A stretch of DNA of 64,000 nucleotides, from assembly GCA_965649825.1 (NCBI GenBank), contig OZ287698.1, forward strand, positions 62,001 through 126,000, read 5' to 3'. Made by a program: the position numbers and the translations under genes. The DNA comes from Penicillus capitatus (lineage: Eukaryota; Chlorophyta). The notes under the pieces were generated by a model that saw only the letters and a program-made list of their open reading frames with translations, was not told where the DNA came from and ran no database searches. Below are positions 48,381 through 59,554 of this stretch, in pieces. The stretch's first letter is position 1; the number at the start of each line of letters is the position of its first letter.

Positions 48381-49853
48381 TTATTCATTGGGTCCCTCCT
48401 CGTGCTTCGAGAAGGGCTCCGTCTGTTGCTGGAGATGGTTAAGAGTGTGCTTCACAGCCGCCAGAGCATCCGCCTACAACGTAGCGTTTGTATTTGCCGT
48501 GTACAGAATTTCCAGTCTGGGAAGACTTGAGTGTGTAATGCGATGGCTTCTTTCATTTCACGCATACGTTTGATCGAATCCATCACCTAGAAAACACACA
48601 TCTGCAAACATCACGTATCCCCTGTAGCCAACGGACCTGCATCAGCTGTCGGTACATATGCATAATGCCCTTGGCAAGGGGACCAATACCCTCCAACGGC
48701 TTTGGCTCCTTCTTAACACACTACAGAAGAGCAGACGTGTTTATGCTACCACACATACCATGCTTACCGCTGGAAATTTTAATACAAATTTCTGCACTTC
48801 GTCGTTGAACTGCTGAAACGTCTGGCGCAGTAGTTGCAAAGCATCCTCGTGGACCTTCTCGTTCAAAGACTGCATCCACACAAGCCTGTCTGTCGTCTTT
48901 GCAGATTTCATTCTCGATGGAGACGCACCGAGGGACGCAGATGTGTCAGGACATCTTTGGCATTGGACGGAGACAATTCCAGCGCTTTGAATTCTGCCTT
49001 GAAGTGATCTCTGAGTGACAGCACCTCTTGGAATGCCAAATGCAAGTGCTCCTCCACATTCTCTCTGTCAACCGACGCCGTTGTCACATCGATGGGATAC
49101 GTTCCACAGACGCACTTAAACGACGCCGCTTCCTGTTTGATATTGGCTGGAAACAGATCCATATCGATCTTCAGAAGGTCCTTCAGTCTGGAACACCCTG
49201 CATCGAAGAGGGCCATGTTCGACATGAATCCATCCAAACCCGTCAGCGACACATCAACCATCTGCTCTGCTTTGTCCACACCCCCTGCAGCAAAGGGATG
49301 TCTGTTGTGCTGCTCTGCACGAGGGAGATCATGACATCACTGGCGCACCGGCATTGCTCTCTTCCATAATGTCGATGATTTCGAGGGTCGACTCAATGAA
49401 GACGTTGCACCGAGAACAAGTGCCCTGCAAGACGCGCCATGACATGAGAGGCGTGTACTTCTGTGCGACTCGGGAGAGAACCAGTATGTTCGCCATTGTC
49501 ACATTTGCCAGCCCCAGTTGCGAAAAGAGATGACAGAAACCTGCTGACAGGCGTACGTGAGCGAAGCAGATCTGTCTGCCTGCCAAGCATCTGCTGTACC
49601 CTTTGCCGTCGACGTCACTTCGTCATCGATGGACTGCTGAACCGAAGCGATCTCTGCCAGCGCCGTCTGTATCTGTCGCTCGTTTCCTTGACAGAGTCTG
49701 AGAAACTGTTGCCTTCTCTGAGCGATCTCGCTGCCCTCACTTGCGCACGAAGAAATGCAAAACGCGTTTTCTGTCCGACCACAATCGCAGATCCGAAGAC
49801 TGCAGCGACGCGATATCGAAACCAATGACCTCAAGCTGCCGCAAGAGCTGCAT
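48381..49853 (-). CDS. Unrecognised helical/coiled-coil protein (approximate exon model)
   Basis: The start reads MQLLRQLEVIGFDIASLQSS; a 49-nt intron then leads to EIAQRRQQFLRLCQGNERQI, then helical segments MANILVLSRVAQ, VFIESTLEIIDIMEES, MVDVSLTGLDGFMSN, EEHLHLAFQEVLSLRDHF, LQLLRQTFQQFNDEVQKF, PLEGIGPLAKGIMHMYRQL and MDSIKRMREMKEAI, ending at 48381. The protein is almost all alpha-helical with spaced leucines, like subunits of tethering, augmin or kinetochore complexes, but I cannot assign one. Its 5' side carries the TGATGTGACGT element 31 bp from the ATG. Confidence 0.5.
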
Positions 49854-49883
49854 CGTAAACACGCGCGAGCGAACGGGCGACGG

Positions 49884-49894
49884 ACGTCACATCA
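49884..49894 (-). promoter_or_regulatory. TGATGTGACGT element upstream of an orphan helical gene
   Basis: On the coding strand TGATGTGACGT, 31 bp before the ATG at 49853; identical to the sites at 36761 and 58938. Confidence 0.45.
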
Positions 49895-49962
49895 CGTCAA
49901 TCGATCATCTAAACGGCATCTCTTCTTTAACTAGTATCTATCGATCGATTGGATATTTGGGA

Positions 49963-52877
49963 CTAGTCTGTATCGATATTGGGAAGAATGCACGATACTT
50001 CTGTCTTGGTGACTACTTCGTATCCTGGACCTTGTGATGGGTACGGCAGTTTCGCACTCGATTCCTTGTTCATGAGATGCGTTCGATTGAGGAGTCGCTC
50101 CAACATCTCATCCGAAACGACCTCTCTTTGAATCGCATCCTCCAAAGAGACATCCGATTTCAGCAAAGGCAGGATCTCTTCCACACTCATGGACACATCG
50201 GTATCGTCGTTCTGCCAAACACCCTTAAGAACGGCAGGCGAGATCGTGCATGTTGTCTCACTTTGAGATGGTCTCCTTGAAAAGCACCTTTCTTCATCAC
50301 AATACGCTCGAGCACCACTTTGTTGGCTGCACGTCTGGGATCCGCACATACTGAGAGACTGCCAAAGGGGAGGTCCGGCGTTTACCGGATCATGCTTCCT
50401 TCTACGGACTGTGCTGTCACGAGGCGGAGGACAAGGACAGGTCGACTCTGGCCAATACGATGGCAGCGATCCATTGCCTAAAAACGAATTGCTTTACAAG
50501 GGCGTCCTCTACCAAGAAAAGCGCTTGCTTGAAAATCCTGTTGGGGGTTCCAGTCACTGTCGTAGATGATCACCGTGTCTGCCGCCGTCAGGTTGATACC
50601 GAGGCCGCCCGCTCGAGTCGTCAGAAGAAAAAGCCAGAGATTGGAGTCGGCATTGAAGCGGCGCATATTCTCTTGGCGCTCGTGCAGCTTGACAGAACCG
50701 TCGAGTCTGCATGGATCCTCCCCTTTCTCTGCCAAGTAATAGTCCAAGATGTCCAGCATCCTCTTCATCTGCGAAAAGATCAGGACTTTATGTCCATTCG
50801 CCTTCAGACGCCTCAAGATTCTGTCAAGCAGCCGAAGCTTTCCGCACTGTTCTAACAACTGTGCGGCTGGTGGATACTCAATGTCGCCATCGTATCCCCC
50901 TTCAAACCCAAACAGCTTCACTCAAAGAGCCGTTCATAGCCGAAACGGCAATCCATCGACCTGTAATGAGATCAGGGTGGTTGCAGTTCTTTCGCATTTG
51001 CATGCAGATGTGTCTCAACTTTCCTTTTGTGAGGCCAACGACATTGTTGAGTCGTAGACCTTCTTCCAGACGAACCTGTCAGGCAGAAGAAGTTCGCAGG
51101 CATGGTGGTGATGTTCGTTCAAGAGGGGTCAGGGGTACATACAATGAGAGACTTGTCGAGGAGGCCATCGTTGATTTTGACTTGGTAGGGCGTCATGTGT
51201 GCATACAGCACAATCTCTTGCTTGGCTGGAAGTTCCAAATCCACATCTGCTTTGAGGCGTCGGAGAAAGAAAGGACGCAGAATGCTGTGAAGCTTAGAGA
51301 CGATGCGATCTCGCTGTTCAGCCGCCACAATGGCCTGCAGAAACACAACACGTGTGCGAACATGCAATGTGCCAGCAGCAGATGACCTGTCTTCCTTGGA
51401 GGCGATCGACGCCCGAGAAATCGAACCACTCTTCGAATGTCTCCAGCCGAGTGAAAATATCTGGCAAGATGAAATTCAAGATGCTCCACAATTCGCTCAG
51501 AGAATTCTGTAGCGGAGTGCCTAAGACAGGACTCAGAATTTCTTGCCTCTATGCACAAGAGGTACCTGTCAAGAGCACTTTGCTCTCTGCCTTGACTTCT
51601 CGGAGACAGCGCAGTAGTTTGCATTTGAAATTCTTCAGTCGGTGTCCTTCGTCGATGATCAGACTCTTGAAATCGAACTTTTTGAGAAAGTTCAGGTCAT
51701 TCATTGTGATTTCATAAGTCGTCACTATCGTCGGAAAATCGGCCGTGATGGGACCTGCCACACCCAACGGTCCATTTCCTGTTCGGTAGAGAGACACACC
51801 TGAGAGTCTGGCTTTCAGGATATTGCGCTCTTCCCTTGTCCCGTGGTACATAATGGCAGGAAGAGACGGCGACCATTTGCGGAACTCCATCACCCAGTTG
51901 CCAATGGTGGACAAGGGTGCCACCACCAGAAAGGGTCCCAGTATGCCGTTGTGGCGTAGGTGTGAAAGAAATCCAATCGTCTGTATCTGCACCACCATTC
52001 CAACCGTCCTCCTCTACCGACCCAAGACCGATAGCTCACTGTCTTGCCAAGGCCCATCTCGTCAGCAAGGATGCCGTTGATTCCGTTCTGGTACAGAGAG
52101 ATCAACCAGAAGACACCCTTCAGTTGATATGACCTCAACTCGCCTTCGATCAGCGGCAGCAATTCCTGCAATCATATGCCCCACACTTATGGCACGCTTG
52201 AGCACGAGTTGGGTGCCAGACCTGTGTGGGGGTCTTTGCTTTTCTCTGCTTTTTTGGTTGGAGTCTCGTGCCAGATCGACTTCTCTTGGCGCCGTTTTTT
52301 CTTTGACCCTCCTCCACTGCTGCCAATCCTAACTGCTCCTCCTCCATTTGCTCGATCTGTTCCCTGTCCGTCCAATATCCTTGCATTCTCCGCATCCGAG
52401 CATCCAAGCCTACCTCAAGATCTTGGTAAACAGTCCCGTCCTGTCCAGCATCGTATTCAGTTTGGCGAAGCTGGATTCGCTCAGCACACTCGATGCGGCT
52501 TCCTGCACATCCACACGCACAAACTCGCGTTGACCCGAGTCATCTCGACGGAGAGGGATCAAACATGTGCTGACTCTTCTGTCGCCTCTTGATTCTCGCG
52601 TTCGCGTCTGAGTCGTGCCTCCTCTTCTCTGAACTCGACAGTAACGCAGTCTTCGCTGTCACTTGACTGCACAAGAACATTCTCCGCGCCATCGTGACCG
52701 CATATGTGGGTACCTCCGAGGCGTCCTCCTCCTCCGCTTTGCTGTTTTCTAACCCGACGTCCTTCAGCGACCCGCTCGGCGCACGACCGTCTATCGACTG
52801 CACCACGGCGCCGTGAACGACAAGGCTGAGAGAAGAACGTATCCACTGACCTTCTTTTTGCTCGTCGGAGGCGGCAT
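49963..52877 (-). CDS. DDM1: SNF2-family chromatin remodeler DDM1/LSH (HELLS)
   Basis: DDM1/LSH remodels nucleosomes to allow DNA methylation and silencing. The first exon is MPPPTSKKK, followed by acidic exons ([21 protein letters not shown]). The ATPase reads [29 protein letters not shown] (Walker A), [26 protein letters not shown] (DEGH box), [96 protein letters not shown] and the conserved C-terminal block ([20 protein letters not shown] ... [11 protein letters not shown] ... GPGYEVV) identify DDM1/LSH rather than ISWI or CHD. At least eight short introns were seen; not all joins were closed. The phytochelatin synthase ATG lies 97 bp away, divergent. Confidence 0.9.
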
Positions 52878-52974
52878 TTGCAGGATCTACTCGTAACGTC
52901 CCGTGCCCGGCAGAGATACGATAGAAGCGCAAAACCTAAGGTTCTGTCGCTTAACCGTCTTTTCAAAACTGTGA

Positions 52975-54633
52975 ATGCAGCTGCGAGCGTTGTTCACAAC
53001 AGCGGTTGTCAAGAAACGTACGTGACTGTCATCATTCCATCTCCTGACCGACGACTGGTGTAACAACGACTGTGGGACTGCAGAGTGTACTCTCGTGGCG
53101 AACACTCTCCTCCAAAGCATCACCGTCTACCGAACTCAGTCGAGCACGACAAAGACGGTTCACCTGAAGGTCGCCGACATGATTCCTGGGGCACAGGCCG
53201 AGACATTCTACAAACGAAAATTGCCATGTCCCCCGGCAACCGAATTCTCTTCACAACACGGTGGGCCCGGTGATGTCGGTCAGAGATACTCGATAGGTAG
53301 TGGTTCATCCATGATGCAGGGATTGCCTTGTTTCAAGAGGCTTTTAGTGACGGGACAATGTTGGGTTTCTTTAAACTGGTGGAGCAGTATCGAACACAAA
53401 CAGAACCTGCGTTTTGTGGTCTGACAAGCGTGGCGATGGTTCTGAATGCACTGTCTATTGATCCTCGACGCACATGGAAGGCGCCATGGAGATGGTTTGA
53501 TGAGACGCTCCTCGACTGCTGCAAACCGCTCTCCCTCGTCCAGAAAAATGGACTCGATCTTGTTCAGGTGTACGCCTCTCTGATGGATATGGCCTGAGAG
53601 TGTGGTCGTGGAGGCGGCGTGTTTGGCACGATGCAATGGAGCGGAAGTGAGGATGCAGTATTCTGGCTCTTTCGAAATGAATGAATTTCGTGAGCTCGTT
53701 AGAGAATGCTGTACAACGGGGGAGCAGCATCTGATCGCCCATTACTCCCGCAAGACGTTGAGTCAAACAGGCGATGGTCATTTCAGTCCTGTCGGAGGTT
53801 ATCACGCCGGACAAGACATGGTCCTCATTCTCGACACCGTACGTCACATCACACCGATCGATAGAGATAAGACACGGCGGTGGTGGATTGCAGGCGCGGT
53901 TCAAGTATCCCCCTCACTGGGTGCCACTAGAGCTGTTGTTCAAGGCCATGGATGAGGTCGATGTCGTTTCTGGGCGAAAACGGGGCTATATACTGATGAA
54001 GGCTCCGGAGAGACCCATCTCGCTGTGCTATACGCTGAGTCGTAGTCAGGAGAGTTGGACAAAGGCAGAGCAGTACATTCGTTCGGATGCTCCCAAGCTG
54101 TTCAATGAAATGGCATCGAGGGGGGCGTCTCTCGAAGCCATCGTACGAGAACTGGTCATGCAATGTCCCATACAAAGTGTTCAGAAATTTGTGGCCGTCC
54201 GCGTCAGTAGCTGTGACTGTGCGACAGATGATACCCCTCAGACAGCCCATCTGAATTCCGCTCGCGTCGTTGAGGAACTGCAGAGCCTACCTCTCTATCA
54301 AGTCCCATCCACGTCACATCACTGCCCACCTCTGTTGTCATGCGAGATTTTTAGGAAGTTGAGAAGAACCTGGAAAGCACAGCGACGGCATCGTCGGATG
54401 AAGGTCAGGCAGGTCAAGTGACAGCCCTGTTGTTGCTGAGGACACCAGATCAGTGGGTGGAGGCGAATGTATACCCAGAGATCCGACAACAGCTCGATGC
54501 GTGGATGGATCTTTCGAGGAATCCCCTTATCAAAACAGAGATTGCCTTTCTAAAGCATCAGATGGACATCCTCGTGGCGGCTGGAGAACTCCAAGCACCC
54601 GATCACAACACATATCGATCCATAGGCATGTGA
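52975..54633 (+). CDS. PCS: Phytochelatin synthase
   Basis: Phytochelatin synthase joins gamma-Glu-Cys units of glutathione into metal-binding peptides. Exons 52975-53017, 53084-53260, 53320-53567, 53599-53838, 53894-54301 and 54355-54633 sum to 1395 nt, giving 464 residues, close to the plant length. The catalytic core is TFYKRKLPCPP, then EPAFCGLTSVAMVLNALSID (catalytic Cys), WKAPWRWFDE, QTGDGHFSPVGGYHAGQDM (catalytic His), LILDTARFKYPPHWVPL (catalytic Asp). The C-terminal half is poor in Cys pairs (one DCAT and one QCP), unlike plant enzymes with several. The start (MQLRALFTTAVVKKQCTLV) may be a weak targeting peptide. One intron is 31 nt. Two introns contain the ACGTCACATCA motif. Confidence 0.95.
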
Positions 54634-54959
54634 TCTCCTCGACTTGACAAGTGTCTCAAGATCCTACTGGATTTTCCCTTACATTCTTTCGTCCTCTTCT
54701 ATATCTTAATTAAGCGTATGGGTGCGTCTGGTGAGGTGTCAGCTTTTAGGAAAAGGTCTTCCTTTCTGCGTCTGTCAAATTCATGTGTCCACCACAATCA
54801 CATCATCGCAGTTCCTAGAGTCACTAACCTATTACGGCATCTGTTTAAACAGACGATCAGTTCTTGGACAAGGGATCGGAATTCTGTAGAGACCTTGACC
54901 ATCATCCACTGACCACAGGCGGCATTGTCGTACAGATATGCCAATCCACCATCGCGCAC
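54634..54959. other. Intergenic region upstream of the GID4 gene
   Basis: About 325 bp, no gene or motif seen; an AT-rich TATATCTTAATTAA stretch at 54701-54714. Confidence 0.45.
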
Positions 54960-56821
54960 ATGCGTCGTTTAATGTCGCCATCGCATGGCGGATGTCGTAC
55001 AACACAGGATGCCAATTCGACAGGCAGGTGCCAGCGAACCGAGACGCGAGCACAGGTCAAAGCACTCATTTTGGCACGACGCTTAACGAGGCGCCGCCGT
55101 CGTAGAATTCTCTTTGCCTCGAGAGGGACGCAGCGCAGCAGTCCAATTCCTATTCTCTTCCGAGCGTCCAGCGACGAAGGGTTGGATTCGGATACCATGG
55201 AGTGGTCAGACCTGGCCTTCTCTGAGGAAGACAGAACGGTGAACACCCTCACCAGCGCCGAACGACCACAGCCGTCCGTCCTCGCCGACCGCGAACGCAG
55301 ACGCAACTGTATCTATTGTCCGAGGGCGTGTGCTGTCTCATGCACGTGACGATGTAGATCCGCGCAGTATCCGTGCGAACCGAGACGACTCATCTGCTCT
55401 ACACGAACGCATTCGTAACAGTAACGCATCGAATTTGCAGAGCTCTGAGAATGATGGCTCGGCTGTTGGCTGGTCTGACAGATGTGGAACATCGAGTTGC
55501 TGATCGAGACGAGCCACTGCCCCTCCATGGCCACATCTTTGACTGTGAGGCATCGAGATTTATCGAGCGATGGATATGCCAACGCCAAACGTGTGCAGAT
55601 ATTCGTACGAGCCAACGGACACATGGACTGGATACAAATCCTTCACATGTGCTTTCGAGGGAAAGTGAGAATCGATCGATCGAGAGTGAGAACAAGAGAA
55701 AAGTGTGACATTGCATCTAGGATCGATCGATGCCGAGCCGGATCTCTTCCCGTGTCCAGACATGTGGGAGATCGAGACGTTTCTGTCGAGGGGATCGAAT
55801 GCCGTTCGAGCAGAAAGAAGAGACGCCTCTGCGCAACAACAGCGATCCGCAGGGGGCGATGTTCGACCCAGAGGTAAGCACAGGCTGCTGTTCAATTTCT
55901 ATAAAGCAGTTGTGCAACCGAGGGCTGATAGGACGTCAGAGAAGAAGGAGCTTTGATGAGGATATGAGCCTCAACGCTATGCGTCATCATCTGCGACGAT
56001 GCTTTGAGAGATCGGCCAGTTCTCGAGAAACGAACGGAGGACAGTCGTCGACAGATGGACATTCGGATCCGGTACGACTGCCCACGCTGCTTGCTCTCAG
56101 TAAAGAATAATGGGCAATGACTGAAGGGTGGTGGCAATCCTGTACCAGCTTACACAAGTCTCTTATCTCCTGGAATGGAGTTCAAAGGATTTCAGCGATC
56201 TCCAAAACCGACGGGACATGACAGCAATGCCGGTTCTGTGGACGATTGGGTTGTGCGTGCTCAGATTCGGGTATCTGTTGCCATGGGATCGTGCGACCAC
56301 GTATGCCTGCTGTCTAGAGGTATGATATTGAGAGTGGTTATATCTGTGGAACCATGGCTGCCTACGTTAAGAACGACGACCCCGTTGAGACGTTCTGGGA
56401 AGGAGAGATTATCGATAACAGAAATCATCATTTCATCACCGACAAATGGGATGCAGACATGCGTACAGACATCCGCTATTGGTCCAAGTTCCCTGCGTTT
56501 GAAGATCTCAAATGTTCTGTTCGATCGAGACCTCCATTGAAAGAGTACCCATTCATTTTTATGAGATGGAAGGAAACATACTTCATGACAAAGACAGAAC
56601 AGAGTACCCTGACCATTCAAGGATTCTATTACATTTGCATGTGCCGCCAAACGGGTGCGACAGAGATCGGTGAATTCTGGCTACTGTTGAGGATGGATGG
56701 TGTAGGTGAAGTCCTCGGCTTCTACTTTGACCCTGAGTGTCAACCTTTCCAAGAATTGGAATTGTTGCCAGACAAACGTGGTCGATCTGGCTTCTCCTTC
56801 TCCCATGCACAATTCGTATAG
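54960..56821 (+). CDS. GID4: GID4/Vid24-type substrate receptor of the GID/CTLH ubiquitin ligase
   Basis: GID4 recognises N-degrons for the GID/CTLH E3 ligase. The C-terminal beta-barrel is clear: MEFKGFQRSPKPTG, then (intron 56271-56317) YDIESGYICGTM, VETFWEGEIIDN, FITDKWDADMRTDIRYWSKF, PFIFMRWKETYF, IQGFYYICMCRQTG, then (intron 56655-56705) EVLGFYFDPECQPFQELEL. A 55-nt intron at 56072-56126 joins it in phase to an upstream exon (MSLNAMRHHLRRCFER, DGHSDP), so the preceding coding stretch (from MRRLMSPSHGG; acidic SSDEGLDSDTMEWSDL) is taken as a long disordered N-terminus. The start and the joins between 55300 and 55900 are approximate. Confidence 0.8.
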
Positions 56822-56930
56822 CACGAGACGACGACAGATGGCGAATCGTGCACTCGAAGACGGAATAACAGACTTCTCTGAATGTTGTAGTGTTGGACTA
56901 CTCTCCTGCCATTTCATTTCCGTCCACGGT

Positions 56931-57638
56931 TTACATTTCCCCGCATTCAGTGATAAGACAAGGCAGTTTGGGTTTGTTGTTTGGACCGCATGGAACATTC
57001 TCAATTTTACGTACCACTAATAAACCGTCTCCCAAGACCCGACCAAAGACCGTGTGCTTGTTGTCTAACCATGGACACTTGGCACATGTGATGAAAAACT
57101 AGAGATGACATTCTGCAGGATGGGAGAGAATAGACGGGATACGTACTTGACATCCATTGCTGTTGGGTCCACTGTTCGCCATCGAAAGCAGACCAGATCC
57201 AGTGTGCTTACAGCGAAAGGTCTCATCAGAAAATTTGGTGCCGTAAATGCTCAGGCATCCCGTTCCATCTCCCTAGAGGCATTATTTCGGACACATACAT
57301 CATAGGGGATGGATTTTGTTCACGTGGACAAAGTCGCCCGATTGGATCATGAAATCTTTGATCACTCTGTGAAAGGAGCATCCCTTGTAACCCAATGGAA
57401 TGTTGTTCTTTCTGAATTCTCCTGTGCAGAACTGCCGAAAATTCTCGACGGTTTTGGGACAGATATCGGCCCAGAGCTCCATACGCATGCGGCCAGCAGG
57501 GATATCGCCAATGCTGACGTCTACGCCATCGTGTCCATACCGATGCGCATGGCACCTTGTGTGACTCCTACCGAAGAAGACGACGGGATTGTCGGGATTC
57601 GGTGCGCGCACGTGCCACTGCACTTCTTCGTGCGTCAT
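56931..57638 (-). CDS. PPIH: Cyclophilin H (PPIH/USA-CYP), U4/U6 snRNP peptidyl-prolyl isomerase
   Basis: PPIH is the cyclophilin of the U4/U6.U5 tri-snRNP, which binds PRPF4. The start is [20 protein letters not shown]; an intron then leads to [80 protein letters not shown], then [20 protein letters not shown] and [14 protein letters not shown]. The catalytic Arg of FHR, QFF and the Trp of the cyclosporin pocket are present. GPNNKPKLP and the short TGEFRK loop are PPIH-specific. The gene ends 109 bp from convergent GID4. Introns are about 48-56 nt. Confidence 0.93.
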
Positions 57639-57684
57639 ATTACACGACAGACTGGACCAACAACGAAATGACGAATAAGACAGG

Positions 57685-58869
57685 TCACGTTCGACTCGCC
57701 GTACGGTAGACAAGGGGCTCCCCTTGACAGTAATGACGGGCAAATGTCTGCCCTAACGATGTCGGTTGGTAGAAGGCTAACTGATCCTTCGTAATGCAGT
57801 AGCCAAAAATGAAACACCGCCTGTATGCAGGTCGAGGACAGTGAAATCGAGCATCTCTTATTGAGTGAATGTACCGGGCCACATCGAGCAACGTCGAGGC
57901 AATACCTTGACGACGACATCTCTGTGCAACCCAGAGAAGAACCACGCCGCCATGAGCAACGCTCTCCTCAATCGCCTCCTCTCCCACTGACTGATCCATC
58001 TATCTATGTGTCCACCAAAGCATCTGGCAGAGTGGTATTTGGGAGCGTACCAAGGGAGCGGCGGTGTCGATCTTTTCTATGAGGAGACATCCAACGATAG
58101 TACTCTTCTTTACGAACACGTAGATCTGCAGTCCCCGTCGTGTCATTGTATGTTAACAGCAGTGTGGGTCTGGGTACTTTCTGATGCTCTTTGAACAGAT
58201 CCGTCAGTGAACATCCAAAATCGCGTTCCATCACAGCACAGAGATCTGCAACCTATCAACCATTCGTTCTTCTGTTCGAGATCCAGGATCGTTATCGGCC
58301 ATACCGTTCGATTCCGTGATGGATGTATAACAGCTGAGCCCAGTTGCATCACTCTTTCTCCTTGCTCTCTCTTCAGAAGCTGAATGTCGCGTTTACCCGC
58401 CTGACAACGAACGGGCACAGTTCAAAGGCATTCCGCCAGTTTATATGGGGACAAGACTTTGAATGGGACGGATTGAGTGATATAGGTATGATGAAATTTG
58501 CGATGCAGCTGTTCATCTTTCTCGCAACCAGGAGTAAATCGCATTCCGCATTCATGGCAGATTCGGGAACAGAATTCCCTCTGCAAGCCACATCGATCAG
58601 AAGGACACAGGACAGCGTTGTGCTGTTTACTTGGCCAAAGTCCAGGTAGAGCTGAACAAAACCACGTTTCTTCTTGTTGTTCTTCTTCGATGGATCATTC
58701 TCGATCGCATCGTCCTTGTCGCAGCAGACCCGATCGCGTTTCGATTCTGGAAGGCTGTAAGAACAAAACGTCGCGTCAGAGGGGGAAAGAGGAGAGATGT
58801 CTTTTTTGGATCAGAATAGAGTCAGGTGTACCGTTTCCGTGTTGCTCTGTATTTTCTTTCCTGCGACAT
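57685..58869 (-). CDS. ECO1: Cohesin acetyltransferase ECO1/CTF7/ESCO
   Basis: ECO1 acetylates SMC3 to establish sister-chromatid cohesion. Exon 1 (58832-58869) reads [13 protein letters not shown]; exon 2 (58631-58754) is acidic/basic and ends [11 protein letters not shown], the PIP-like box before the zinc finger; exon 3 begins at 58580 and carries the C2H2 finger [20 protein letters not shown]. Downstream come AVIHPSRN..., [20 protein letters not shown] (acetyl-CoA loop RRQGIA) and [20 protein letters not shown], the ECO1-specific C-terminal block, ending [10 protein letters not shown]. The short N-terminus without an extended tail is like yeast Eco1. Middle exon joins are approximate. Confidence 0.9.
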
Positions 58870-59554
58870 CTCGGGATCGTTGTTGGATTGCTTGGTGAAT
58901 AGCTTTGCCGCGACGTGAAGGTGCTGCGTCGCGGGGGACGTCACATCAATGAGGCATACCGTAGTAAAGCTTCGCAACAAATCCGCACGCGTCGATTAGA
59001 AACTGAGGATACGACACCAACGAAATGAAATCCCGATCAACGACTTAGACATGCGCTATGTCATGGAGGAGCCTTAAGATTGCCGACGGTTCTCATAATC
59101 CTGGCGCTTAGCTCTCATCTATTCGTCTAAAGAATACATCTCTAGCAATACTGTCCGTCGTCTGTCCTTCAAAAATACTCTCAGCTGCAAAGACGGATGC
59201 AGAGGGAACAAGTCAGGGGATGATTGGTAGGCGACAACCGTCGAAGACTAACGGCGACAAACAGATGATACAATGCTTTCGCTTTGTGGGTGTCCTCGGA
59301 GCATTGAAAGTGAATCGTCACGATTGTATGCTTAAGTACATTGACCTCGTGACGAACACCTATTCTTGTCATTTCGTTCACGCGCGAATTATCTCTTCAG
59401 GAAGACACTGACAACGACTCGACTCTCGAGGTACGTCGCACCGACGACGACTCGATACGCAGTCGGAAAACGCACATGTAGGTGGTGACGTTGACGTTGT
59501 AGGTGTAGACAGTTTTTCGTTTTGGACCTGTTGACACAAGTTGAAAGTCACAAG
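58870..59554. other. Promoter region between divergent ECO1 and the first Cys/Trp-rich gene
   Basis: About 680 bp with no gene. It holds the TGATGTGACGT site on the ECO1 side and a GGTGACGTTGACGTTG pair at about 59486-59501 on the other side. Confidence 0.5.
58938..58948 (-). promoter_or_regulatory. TGATGTGACGT element upstream of ECO1
   Basis: On the coding strand TGATGTGACGT, 69 bp before the ATG at 58869. Confidence 0.45.

Noticed and set aside
49853-58869. The 34-59 kb region considered as a functional cluster (chromatin, cohesion, ubiquitin ligase)
   Set aside because: The neighbours serve unrelated pathways, orientations alternate, and tight packing is general to the whole window.
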